Assembly (NCBI GenBank): GCA_026724425.1
Contig: JAIUCV010000003.1
Span: forward strand, 59,227,088-59,291,087
Direction of reading: 5' to 3'
Length of the DNA: 64,000 nucleotides
Source of the DNA: Erythrophleum ivorense
Lineage: Eukaryota; Streptophyta; Magnoliopsida; Fabales; Fabaceae
Shown: one piece after another, positions 32,601 through 43,317 of the stretch
Position numbering within the stretch: position 1 is the stretch's first letter
Layout of the letters: every line of letters starts with the position of its first letter
Notes under the pieces: generated by a model
What the model was told of the DNA's origin: nothing
Seen by the model: the letters and a program-made list of their open reading frames with translations, nothing else
Database searches by the model: none
Translations under genes and position numbers: made by a program

Positions 32601-33339
32601 CATAAGCTTTTTGTGGCGACTAAAATCACCTCATTTGGAGGTCTGAACAAAGAGTTATGCATTTTTGAAGTTGGCTATCAGTAGGAGTGGCACCCCAAGA
32701 GTCCAGTCACTGTTCCATAGATTTCTAATAGCCAAACATATTTTTTTCATTATGAAATTATTTTTAGCATAAATTTAACATTTTTAGCTTTCCATAATGA
32801 CCAAATTTGTGTGATTTTTATTTTTATAGAATTAGTTATGAAATTTAAAATTTGTACCAGTAATTTGAAACAACAACCCAGGCAGCAGCGACCTTTGGAC
32901 CATTTTGGATGTCAAATGCCCTATGTGATGAATTTTATGGTCTGGGAGTATTTTTAGTGTGAAGTAGACATTCAAATATTTTTAGAATGACTAAGATTGC
33001 ATGATTTTAATTTTTTTAGATTTAGTTATGATTTTCCAAAGTTTGGTAAGAAAGTGGGGCAATTCTGGCCGAGAATGAACTTCCATATTTCACACTCCAT
33101 TTTGGTTTTCATGAGTTGTGGGCATGATTTTGAGATGCAAATGAGTTATAATGATGTAATTAAATATGAGAATATGTAGTATGAGCTCTCACAGTTCACA
33201 TGACACCGAATGGAATTTTTAAATATGACGCAACGTAAAGAAATCCATTAGTTTTTTCCTTTTTCCTTATTCTTTCATGAACATAATGAGATGAGGCATG
33301 TGTATATGATGAGATGAGTTAGCAAATTATGTTGTTACA
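29637..33339 (+). mobile_element. Solo LTR of a Ty3/gypsy retrotransposon, 3.7 kb
   Basis: It begins TGTAACATCCGATCCCTCC and ends GTTGTTACA. Both ends are flanked by the 5-bp repeat AAAAT (29632-29636 and 33340-33344). Its interior follows the 9790 LTR in order. There is a leader-like purine block near 30270-30320, CTCTCCACCTTCTCTCATGC at about 31358, GGTGAGGATGAGCCAAGAACC at about 31550, and in the last third AAATGATGTCCAATGCT and GATTTAGTTATGATTTTCCA. It is therefore a related but more diverged subfamily. No coding region and no second LTR are present. The ends and duplication are AT-rich, but the combination of TG..CA ends, homology and duplication makes the call firm. Confidence 0.85.
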
Positions 33340-33344
33340 AAAAT

Positions 33345-35127
33345 AACTATGCTAGTGCAGCTTACAAGCAATTGAAGATAGAACCCAAATCATAGCAAAG
33401 GATTTTCCAAAGGATTTTTCAACTAATATATCTAGTAGAGGATTTTAAATTGCAATGATAATCGTATTTTCTCACTGTCATTACAATAAGCTGTAGCTGC
33501 AATTTTAAAACCATAAAACATATATGCCATGGAAAAGAAAATGGATTCGTACAGTATTGCATGAGTCTTTTATAGAAGAGAAGAGAGACTGAGAGAGAAG
33601 GACGAAGTCAACATGGTACCACCCCGTGTAGTACCGTAGGGAATTCTGATCCTATAAAAAGTCTAAGAGGTGGCAAGACATAAATGAATACAATTTATAT
33701 AATCAATTTCATATTCTCTTGTGCCCTTCTTGCCTTTCAATTCTTTGTTGCATCTTTTACAGCATATCTTGTCTATTTTCTTGGTACTATAAAACTCAAT
33801 ATGCGAAGTCTTCTTTCTTGGCCAAATTTTCTTGAAATATTTTTGGATACCATCTTATGTACCACTACTTGCACCTAGCGGATATTGTGGGGATTTGAGC
33901 AGTCCATGATAAGCTAACCCATAACTTACTAATTCAATTTTAATTAATTAATTAATCAATTAATATTTGTTTTATTTATTTGATTACGAATTTTGAATTT
34001 TTAAATTTAAGGGTTGGTTATCATAATGGGAGTTATTAAGAAAAAAAAAGAGAGAAATTCATTGTAAGAGAAGAGAACATTTTCTTCCTTAGACTTTCCC
34101 CAAACGCAGGAAAAAAAAAACAAAGAAGAAGAAGAATACGGACAGTACAAAAGATTTGGGCTTCTCCCTTCTTTGCCCGGACTATGGAGCACCCACCGTA
34201 AAAAAAGTGGCCGAAGTTCTTTTCATGACTATAGTCCAAACTATGTGAAACAGAAAATTCAAGAAGGTCCACTTTCGTAAAAGGAAAGTGTTCGAAATTC
34301 CCTACATTCAGAAGCAGCAAGCTGCTGAAGAGAGGGTGATAGAGGAAGGGCACTATTGTTTTGCAAGAAGCTTTATAGTAGAATGGCTAAGGCCATTACC
34401 GTCACCATTTTTTTCTTCATCATGAATTGCACTCCGCAATTCTTCTAATTTGGAATTGTACGAGTTACTTCTGAGTATATTACCTACTATTCATAATGTT
34501 TCATGTACTTTTTGGTTTGCATGGCGATATTGACACTTAAAAAGTTTTAATGGCAATTACCAGTCTACTGTTTAAAACCTTGAATCCATGTCAAAAGAAA
34601 TTGGCTAAATTATTTACACTGATTGAAGAGGCTTTAGTTTGATTTTTGCAGGTAAAATATTTTTATAGCCTTTTATCAATTATACAATGTGCCTACTTTG
34701 GAGTTGGAATAGCTTGTTTTGACTTCAATTTTTTAACACAAAAAAACTTGAATCTTAATTATTTTTTTAAAATTTATGTTCTGGAAAATTAAGGTACGAG
34801 AATGTTGGTGTTCTCTTAGGTCAAAGGGAATATGTCCCTTCGTCTACTTTGCAGAGGTAGAACAATTATTAAGTACTGATATGTCCAAATTTGGGCTTAC
34901 ATAAAATGAAAAGGGTACCCAAAACATTTTTAAACTTTAAGGACACGCGGTCGTATCTTTTGCTTCGGTGATCACACTTTAAACAACAAAAGGGATATTT
35001 TCAACCCAAAAAAAAAAAAGGAAGCATTTGTTAGTTCTAAGACTATAAATTACGTATTATTCTGACAATCCTCTAAATTTCTTTTCAATAAATTTCTTGT
35101 TAAGTTAGAGAGAGAGAGAGAAGAGAG
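33345..35127. other. Intergenic sequence, no gene established
   Basis: No gene family is recognised. At 34383-34448 a short plus-strand frame encodes 21 residues that look like a secretion signal (MAKAITVTIFFFIMNC) before a stop. It could be the first exon of a small secreted peptide gene, but no continuation was found. Open frames at 33684-33878 and on the minus strand at 34036-34353 have no recognisable features. Confidence 0.35.
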
Positions 35128-35626
35128 CAATGTTCTTAAAACTTGACCAACTATTAAACTAAGAAAACGACTGGTTCATGTTTTAATGATTGAATTATGA
35201 ATAAATCATAGTTGAATTAGTTGAACTAATTTATTTTAAATATTTAAATATAATTCTTCAAAAAAAAATTAAATTAACAAATATTAAGGGTATAGTTATA
35301 AATAGTATATGTGTGTGTGTATATATGTATATTATTTTAATTTAGATGTTGTTATGTATAATATTTCTTCTTATTATTTCAACATAACATTCTTGGTTGC
35401 ATGGTTTGGTCGGAGGATGTCATCATTTGTGGTATAGGTTTGAATCCCAGCACTAGTTCAAGCATCGGTTTGCTATTTGGTTTTCATGTAAACCAACCCA
35501 GTTTTTAATTAAGTTTGGCCAGTTTATTAGTCTACTAGTTCTATGGTTGTTCAAGATTAGATAACAATTTAATTCACCAATGTTTCGGTTGAACGGTTGG
35601 TCCGATTCAATTTTTTTTTAATACTG
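35128..35626. mobile_element. MITE-like element with degenerate terminal inverted repeats
   Basis: The left end (CAATGTTCTTAAAACTTGAC..) and the complement of the right end (CAGTATTAAAAAAAAATTGA..) are related. Inside them GACCAACTATTAAACTAAGA matches GACCAACCGTTCAACCGAAA, differing largely by CpG-decay type changes. The flanking 8-mers GAAGAGAG and GGAGAAAG agree at 6 of 8 positions, which could be a decayed hAT-type duplication, although the left flank is a GA microsatellite. It is about 500 bp with no coding capacity. Inside, GGTTTGAATCCCAGCAC (about 35438-35454) resembles a Pol III B box, so a tRNA-derived SINE component is an alternative. Confidence 0.45.
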
Positions 35627-36229
35627 GGAGAAAGTGTATATACTCTTTCTTGTACCTTCTCTTTCTTTTTCTAGATTTACAAAAATTTTATAGGAAAAAA
35701 ATTTAGAAGATCCAATCTCTAAGTAAAAATAATTGACAATAGATATTAATTAAAGTTGTTTGTATTTCAAAAAGATAAAACTATCTTTTATCTTACTTAT
35801 TCAAATCTCATTTAAGATCCAATTTGGATAAAATTTTTAACTGGTACGGGCTAGACGTTTGATACTCTTGAGATACTTTTTCAATTGGATGCACCATTTT
35901 ATATGTTTTGGTATTTTATTTTAATTAATTAATTAATTTATTGATAATTAAATATTTTAATTATATTGAATAATGATTTAAAAAATTAATTATGTAAATT
36001 GTCAGAAAAATTTCAATGGAGTCTACTTGACTTTAAAGTCTATCAATACAATGCCAAGATAGTACCTAGATTGCTTTCTTCATGCTATCTTGATGTTTTG
36101 AGCTAGCAATGCACTAATGGATATTTTTGTGGTCAAGGTATACAACTTCAAGGTCTTTAAATCATTGAGGGGACCAACACTGAAGGTTTAGACAAGTATT
36201 GCATGATCTAGTTAAAAGTGGCTTCTTAC
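35627..36229. other. AT-rich spacer
   Basis: No gene is seen. Part of the right end may be decayed downstream sequence of the gypsy fossil at 36230-37700. Confidence 0.35.
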
Positions 36230-37700
36230 TCAACTTCTCAATGAAATTCTTCTTTACCTTCTAGTCACGAGAAAACCATATCTAGCTTAAGTTTGTTGGC
36301 CAAATTGGCAATAAAACTCTAAAGGGAGTTGATCTTACCAACAAGGCTTTGTAAGCTTTGCCTCCAAGATGGCTTTGCCCTTGTTTGCATTGACTGAATT
36401 CCTTTCTTATGCACCAGGAATCCAAGCTTCCAACAATTACTCTAAATGTGCATTTGGCAGGATTCATTTTCAAAATATGCTTGTGCATTCATTTAAACAT
36501 TGTCTTAAGATTCAACAAGTGAGTCAAACTTTGCCGACTTGACTAACACCTCATCAATATACATACCTCTATGGATTTTCCAATTAAATCATGGAAGATG
36601 GTATTCATAGCTCATTGGTAGGTAGCTTCTACATTCTTTAGTTTGAAAGGTATGACTGCCCATTCAAAGATGCCAATTGCTCCCAAGCATTTGAATGTCA
36701 TGTTGTTAACGCCCTTCTTGACTATATAAATCTAATTGTACCTTGAATAGCCATCCATGAAGGATATACTCTGATTTAAGGCTACGACATCAACCAACAT
36801 ATAAGCTATGGGCATTACGTATTTGTCCATGGCTATAATGTTGTTAAGATTTTTAAAATCAATGCAAATTCAAATCTTTCCATTTTGCTTAACAACAAGG
36901 ACAATGTTGGATTTCATCTTTCACCTTAGGTATAAGTTTTGGAGCCATCCTCTTTGACTGTAATGGACATCTCTACTTAGGCCCAATATAAATGTTCTTG
37001 GAAAAGCCTTTCCATATCTTGCCAATTGTGAACAAAATTAAGAAGTAAATTTGCATATCAAGTGAACACTATGCTGATCAAGGATAAAGGGAATAGTTGC
37101 AACTTATAGAACTCATTGTGAATGCCTTCACTACCTTGAGCTAAGAACCTACGAATATGTCCAAAAGTAAACTGTCCATCCTTCTTATAGAAGGTTGACA
37201 AGTTTGGAGGCTTATATCCCCTAGACAAGGGCATGGCCTTGTTTACCCAATCAAGGTATAGCTTCTTTTATACTAGTTTATCCCTTAACTTCAGCATATA
37301 TCTAAGATAATTCTTAATTCCTTCAGCTAGGATGTCAAGATCGATAGTAGTGGTGTTAAGGCCATTGGCTAACATGATAGTTGCTCCTAATGTTTTCAAT
37401 GTCTATGTTGTTACTATTAATAGTCAAGGTTGATAGTATTTGCCCTATCAGCTATTAGAATGGAATAATGCTAATCATGTTGCACTAAGGTGTTGTAGGG
37501 ATAGCAATAGATGTTAGTTGTTAGACTCCTATCTACAGGATTAGTGTCATAAGCAGGATTAGCTGTAGGGTGCTAGCCTTATATCCCTGAACATTAGCTG
37601 GCCATTGAGTGACTATATTTTGGTACCTAACATTAGCACCTGACATCATATCTGATTTTGTTGAGAGAGAGCCCTGAAAATGTATAAGTTGAGACACTTG
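36230..37700 (-). pseudogene. Fossil of a Tat/Ogre-type Ty3/gypsy retrotransposon (gag joined to RT)
   Basis: Read on the minus strand from 37700 downwards, a gag segment comes first: WVNKAMPLSRGYKPPNLSTF, RRFLAQGSEGIHNEFYKLQL and FPLSLISM (about 37060-37260). Reverse transcriptase follows directly, with ICIDFKNLNNIIAMDKYVMP and MLVDVVALNQSISFMDGYSR (about 36740-36890). The active-site region is degraded to YIDEVLVKSAKFDSLVES (about 36510-36560; a YIDD-type motif is expected), and NPAKCTFRV is at about 36445-36470. The MPIA..MLVD...SFMDG pattern is typical of the Tat/Ogre lineage. There are many stops and frameshifts. Protease and nucleocapsid are missing between gag and RT, so an internal deletion has joined the two. 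No LTRs or target duplication were found. Confidence 0.8.
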
Positions 37701-40105
37701 TTGTCAATATGGGCTTTTAACAATCTGTACTCGCCCATATTTGAAGTTATTTAAATATGATGCTACTGAGCCATAAATTCCACTCACAAAGATTGATCCA
37801 AATTGAATTGATGATGGACAACTTGATTGAGGGTAATTAGTCAACACCTAGGATTTGAGAAGGGCATTGGTGGTAGAACCATATGCTTGCCTACAACTTG
37901 TACTACTTGCCCCTCAGTCTGTTTTGAGGCAAGCTTCCCTTTCTCACATTCACTATGCATCTTATTCACCACTAATAACTTTAGGATGTCTACAAGGGTA
38001 GCCAACAAAGTCAACATCCATTTCTACATTCCCTCCACCCTGTGATATTTCAAGAAAGGAATTGTAATTATCATTAATGTAGATGGCTTTAATGATTTTT
38101 TTTTTCCAAAGGAAAGGGCATCAACATTCTTTCCTAGCTATTTTGTAATATCCTCATATAACATGTGTTCTTTGAATAGGTTTAAATAAAGGTCATTGTG
38201 GTAACTCTTAAAGCCTTCGAGCATGCATCATGACTCCACAGGTTCTACCAAGAATGCTAATTTCTTTTATGTTGATGAGCTCTTTTGAAAGGGAATTAGC
38301 TAGGCAATTGATGTGACTAAGCTATGAAATCTATTCTAGTAAACCAACATTCAGTACTTGTTTTATGATTTGAAATAGGAGAGGTGACACAACTCTCCTA
38401 AAAAGAGATTTCTTCTAAGTCTTACATGTAATTAAACTTAGAATGAAGGTGTCAACAATGCATGAAATTGGTGATGCAAAGTTTGTAAAATTGAATTTAA
38501 TTGCAAATGAATATAGAAACTCTGGAGTTAACAATGGAAACACTTTGAAAGAAACCAAATACAACTTAATTGGAAATTAGGTTGAAAGTAGTAAATGAAA
38601 AAATAAACGAAGCTGATAAATGACTGAAAATTAAGGAAGTTGTAAATAATATTGCTTAAGAGGTTTCTATATATTTTACATTGTGTTTGTTGCTCCCAAT
38701 ATATAGCCTCCTCTACTATGCACATTCTCTGTCAGGCCATGTCTTCATTTATTGTGTTTGTACTTGTTTGTTGGCCTAGTGGTATCTATACCTTTCTAGT
38801 TTTTATGTCAGGCGTGAGTCTTCAACTAGTAACGAGGCTTTGGTTGGCTCTTATCATCGACTAGTATGTGTTGACTAAGTTCCTCAACTAGATTTTATTG
38901 GTTAATCTTAGCCTTTAGTCATAAATAGTAGCCCTATAATTTTTCTCAAAGTATATAAATTAAATTTTCTAAATAAACCAAACATGATAAAATTTTATTA
39001 CTAGCTAGCTTGCACAAAACTTCCATGTTATAAAAGGACTATTAAATTGATTTTTTGACCTTTTGAGGTGAAATTTCATTTGTAAAAAGTGATCAAATTT
39101 ACTCAACAGAGGTTTGTTTCCCCCAAATATTTGAGCCATATTTATTTGCAAACAAATATTGGTTAAGCTTCAATGATAAATTTAAATTAATTATGTTGGA
39201 CTTTAACTCGAGTCTAGACACAGCACCTACTTTTGCTCAAACTCGAGCTAAATGGCATCACCTCTCTAAACTAACATTGAATTAAACTTTCATCCTTAGA
39301 TGCATCTCAAGATTTCTATATTAGTAATTTATTCATTAAATTACAAACTAAAACATAAAGTAAGAATCTCAAATTATATTGTAAGGAAATTTTATCTATA
39401 AGAGACTGAGCTCTTTATATTTAAAATTACTCTGTAGTTAAGAGATGGTAGGGTATTCTTCTTCTTTTGTTTTTGTTCTTTTTTTTTTCGTTTTTTTCGC
39501 TAGAATCAGCTTTCTATGCAGCACTGATTCTATCTTTTGGAGTTACTGCCAATATTTAGCTATAGGTGGCAAATGACTTAATATCTTCAGGAGAAAATTA
39601 AATAAAATGATTTATTTCTTAAAATTTGAAAGTTTAGAGACTTGAATTTTAGTTTTGAAAGTTTAAAAAGCTATTTACAAATAATTCAAAATTCAAAATT
39701 ACTTTATGCATTTCTCTATTTATGATTCAATAAAGTCATGAAATAACATTGTTACTAAGCTAGAATGTACAGTTAATGGCAAAAGAATGATACAAATTTA
39801 AAATTTAATCTTTCTTTACCATTTACCAAAAGTAAATCAGTAAGAGATAATATCTAATTTAAACAGTAAAGAATGTTACAATAAGATGAAAGTACTTTCT
39901 GCATTTTTTTTCTTTACAATGGGAACAAAGATAAGGTGAGAATAAGCACAATTGACCCTTAATGTATACCATTAATTTTGATCCAACCATAGCTAATGAC
40001 TTCATTCATGTTTCATAATAAATCACTCATTCTCACTAGATACATATATCTCGTGATGGGATATACTTATTGTGCAAAATATAATTTATGGGCAAAGGAT
40101 TTACA
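37701..40105. other. Intergenic sequence, no gene recognised
   Basis: The part next to 37700 may still belong to the gypsy fossil (5' leader), but nothing diagnostic is seen. The plus-strand frames at 37827-38045 and 38652-38864 show no family features. Confidence 0.35.
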
Positions 40106-40826
40106 ATTAAATCCTTTCACTCAAACATCTAGTCATGCACAATGTAAAATGCATGTCTTGGAACCCTTTAATCCTTCACATTGTTTCTCACCCTTCTTTC
40201 TGCATATCTCTTGTATTTGGTATATGCTCTGGCGAACGGTGTGATCAGTTGCACATGAGGCCTAAACTATTTTTTCTTTTTTGAAAAAAAATGTAAATAT
40301 TTAACGGTGGAGTGCATAATACAATAAGACTAAAAGATTAAGGATAAATTATAATTTTTTAAATAGATTAGGAGAAGGAAGAATTAGAGTTAAGAACCTA
40401 AAGTTAAAAAAACTTACTTTGAAAGACCTGTTACTACTAAGTTTAAGGGATTTTATTTAAAATCAGTGATAATCTATCTTAAAACAATAATAAAAGGTCC
40501 TTTAAAGTAAATTTTTTAAATTTTGGATCCTTAACTCTAATTCTCCCTTAGGAGAAACATTACAGTTAGACTAAAAAAATCAATATGAGAATTTATAGTT
40601 TCTCCCAAAATTGATAGTCAAAATTAAAATAAACTTTTATAATTATCTATAAATGTATAATAATTATCTTATTTAACTTTTGCATTAATAAATTTTACAT
40701 CAATTTCAATCTTCATTGTTAATTCACCATATATTAATCACCACTCTCATCTCCCGGATTAAACCACTCGCCTCTAAATTAAATCCTTTGACTCAAACAT
40801 CTAGTCATGCACAATGTAAAATGCAT
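40106..40826. repeat. 49-bp direct repeat flanking a foldback sequence
   Basis: Bases 40106-40154 are repeated at 40778-40826 with one difference (ATTAAATCCTTTCACTCAAA against ATTAAATCCTTTGACTCAAA, and so on through AATGTAAAATGCAT). Between them an imperfect inverted repeat of about 60 bp folds back (arms about 40368-40433 and 40496-40552; shared GAATTAGAGTTAAG and its complement). The foldback resembles a small MITE. The near-identical outer repeat shows that a local duplication took place recently. Confidence 0.65.
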
Positions 40827-41739
40827 CTCAAGGGCAGCGCCGTTCAAGATTATAAGTAGAATCATATGAAGGTGAAGTGAGAAATAATTTATCAGAGGGA
40901 AAAGAAGTTGAAGAAAAAAATGGAAGGAAAGAAATTGGATTTACATCATGCATAAGTGCAAATTATCGGATAAGGAATGCTAACATTATCGCTCTCGTCA
41001 GCAGGTTCAATGTAACGTGCTTGGTCATTGAGCCTTTAGCTTTGAATTTTGGAGTGATTCAGAAATTCACTACCAAATTATATATATTTATATTAAACTT
41101 CTTCTGATTAAAATAAAAGGTGTATATATCTTTTTGGGTAAATTACTTTCTATTCTATTGAGAGATGTTCGAATTATACTATTTTTTTATTTACAAAATA
41201 TACACTTATGCCTCTAAAATTAAAATATAACTAAAATACTCTTAAGAATAATATTAATTTTTTATTATTTATAATAAAATATTTTTGGTTATTTATTTTT
41301 ATTTGAAAATCATGCATTTAATTTATTATAAAAATTTATTCAGTTTACAGCAATACTTATGTTTATTAATATATATTTTTTAATAAAATTTTATTTTTGA
41401 AATTAAATTATTGTTTATATAATACTTCAATTTAAAAAATTATTTTGTGAATATATTTTTTATTTTTTATTTTTAAAATTTTATTTTTTCAAATGATTTT
41501 ACAATTTGCTAAATTTAGAAAATTAGCTATTTTATGTTGGTCAAATATACTTTTAATACTTGTATATTATATAAATAATAGATATAGAGGTATTTTTGTT
41601 AAAATAATTGTAATTGCAGGTTATATTTTATTACATGAAATATAGCAAATCTTTTGATTTTAGAGGAAGAAAATGTATATTTCTAAAACAAATAGGAGAA
41701 TTACATAATTTAGGCATTTTTCACAAGAGAGGATGGTAG

Positions 41740-41741
<2 letters not shown>

Positions 41742-41790
<49 letters not shown>
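41742..41790. repeat. (TTA)n microsatellite
   Basis: Sixteen uninterrupted TTA units; a likely length polymorphism. Confidence 0.95.
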
Positions 41791-42779
41791 GTTAATGTGA
41801 ATTGCTCATAAATGTTAATTAATATGGTCTTTATTTTTTATAGAATAAATTACATTAACTTTCCTTGAAGTTATGCAAAATTACACTTAATACATTATTT
41901 CGTTTCAAAAATATCAATTGGCTTTTGTAAAGCCACCTATTGTTAATCAACTTTTTGCACAAAATATTGTGTCCGTTCCAAAAATAAAATTAATTAATTG
42001 TCATATTAAAAATAAAAATACACTCTTATGTTTGGAGCTTCTCATCACAACTCTATACCATTTTGTCTCGATAATTTAACAAACATGTGGCATGTACCAT
42101 AGACACATCAAACAACGGAGGAAAAAGTAAAAATGCTTTAGGAAAAGGAGAGAAAGAGGAAGGCTAATTTTATGTTCTGGAATAATATGAGAGACTCTTG
42201 CTTCACTAGTAGCCCTATTTTTCTTTAGCAAGATCCTATTAAATTTTTTATTAGCGGCCTCTACATTAGTAAGTTCAAATTTGTTCCTGCTTTCACTCTT
42301 CTTCACTTGAGAGTGTTAATTGGTTTGTAACTGATTCGAAAGTAATAACAATTAAGTAATTTTATATTTACAAGAAATATTTAAATATTATGCACAAAAG
42401 TTAACATGAGTTTTTTGGCATTATGATTTCAAACATTGGGGGACAAGTTGATATTTCTAAAGTAACTGAGATCTTAGGTGTAATTTAGTCTAATTTAGAG
42501 GAGGTCAAGATAAATTACTCCTTTTATATAGACTTTTGATGCTTTATAAAACAACTGGCTTTATTTTTATTTTTTGATGCCCTTACATTAACTAGCTTAA
42601 TGACTCTACAGTCAATAGTATATAGTATTTTTATGATTAAATTGCAAAAAATTGAGAAAAATAATTTAACTCGTTCATTAAATAGTTTATATAACTACTT
42701 TTAACGTGCTATTTAAAATAAAAATAGTAAAATTTACATAACTTGTTAAAGCCAAATATTACATTTACTTTCTCGTCTT

Positions 42780-42782
<3 letters not shown>

Positions 42783-42809
<27 letters not shown>
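42783..42809. repeat. (TA)n microsatellite
   Basis: About thirteen uninterrupted AT units. Confidence 0.95.
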
Positions 42810-42810
<1 letters not shown>

Positions 42811-43217
42811 GAAGTTGGAGTTCAAATAAAAATTTGTGACTCGGCGCCCTTGCTGTGGATCACCGAGGTTGTGTAAAATTAACTTATTCCATGAATTGCA
42901 TACAAACAAAATATCAAATATAGCCAGTGAATGAAAATTTAGTACTGGATGAAAATTTAGGGAAAATGTCACAAACTTAATTCAGATATATATATAATAC
43001 AGTTATATCTGTATGATATGATATTATTTTTATTATACAAAGTAATTAAGCACGGAATATGCAAACAAAGTCAAATCCAATAAACTTCATTTTCAATTAT
43101 AATATGTTGCCCACACCCTATATTCAACGCATGGTCTAATTTTGTTCCATTTTATATATTTTTCATATAAAAATTATGGTTATCTCTTTAATTGGGTTGA
43201 GAACCTGCAAGAGGTTT

Positions 43218-43317
<100 letters not shown>

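Noticed and set aside
33684..33878. Hydrophobic 64-codon frame as a membrane protein
   Set aside because: AT-rich DNA often gives such Phe/Leu/Ile-rich frames; no start context, homology or partner exon was found.
35438..35454. Possible tRNA gene from GGTTTGAATCCCAGCAC
   Set aside because: Only the T-arm-like part fits; no acceptor stem or anticodon arm could be paired, so at most it is a tRNA-derived repeat.
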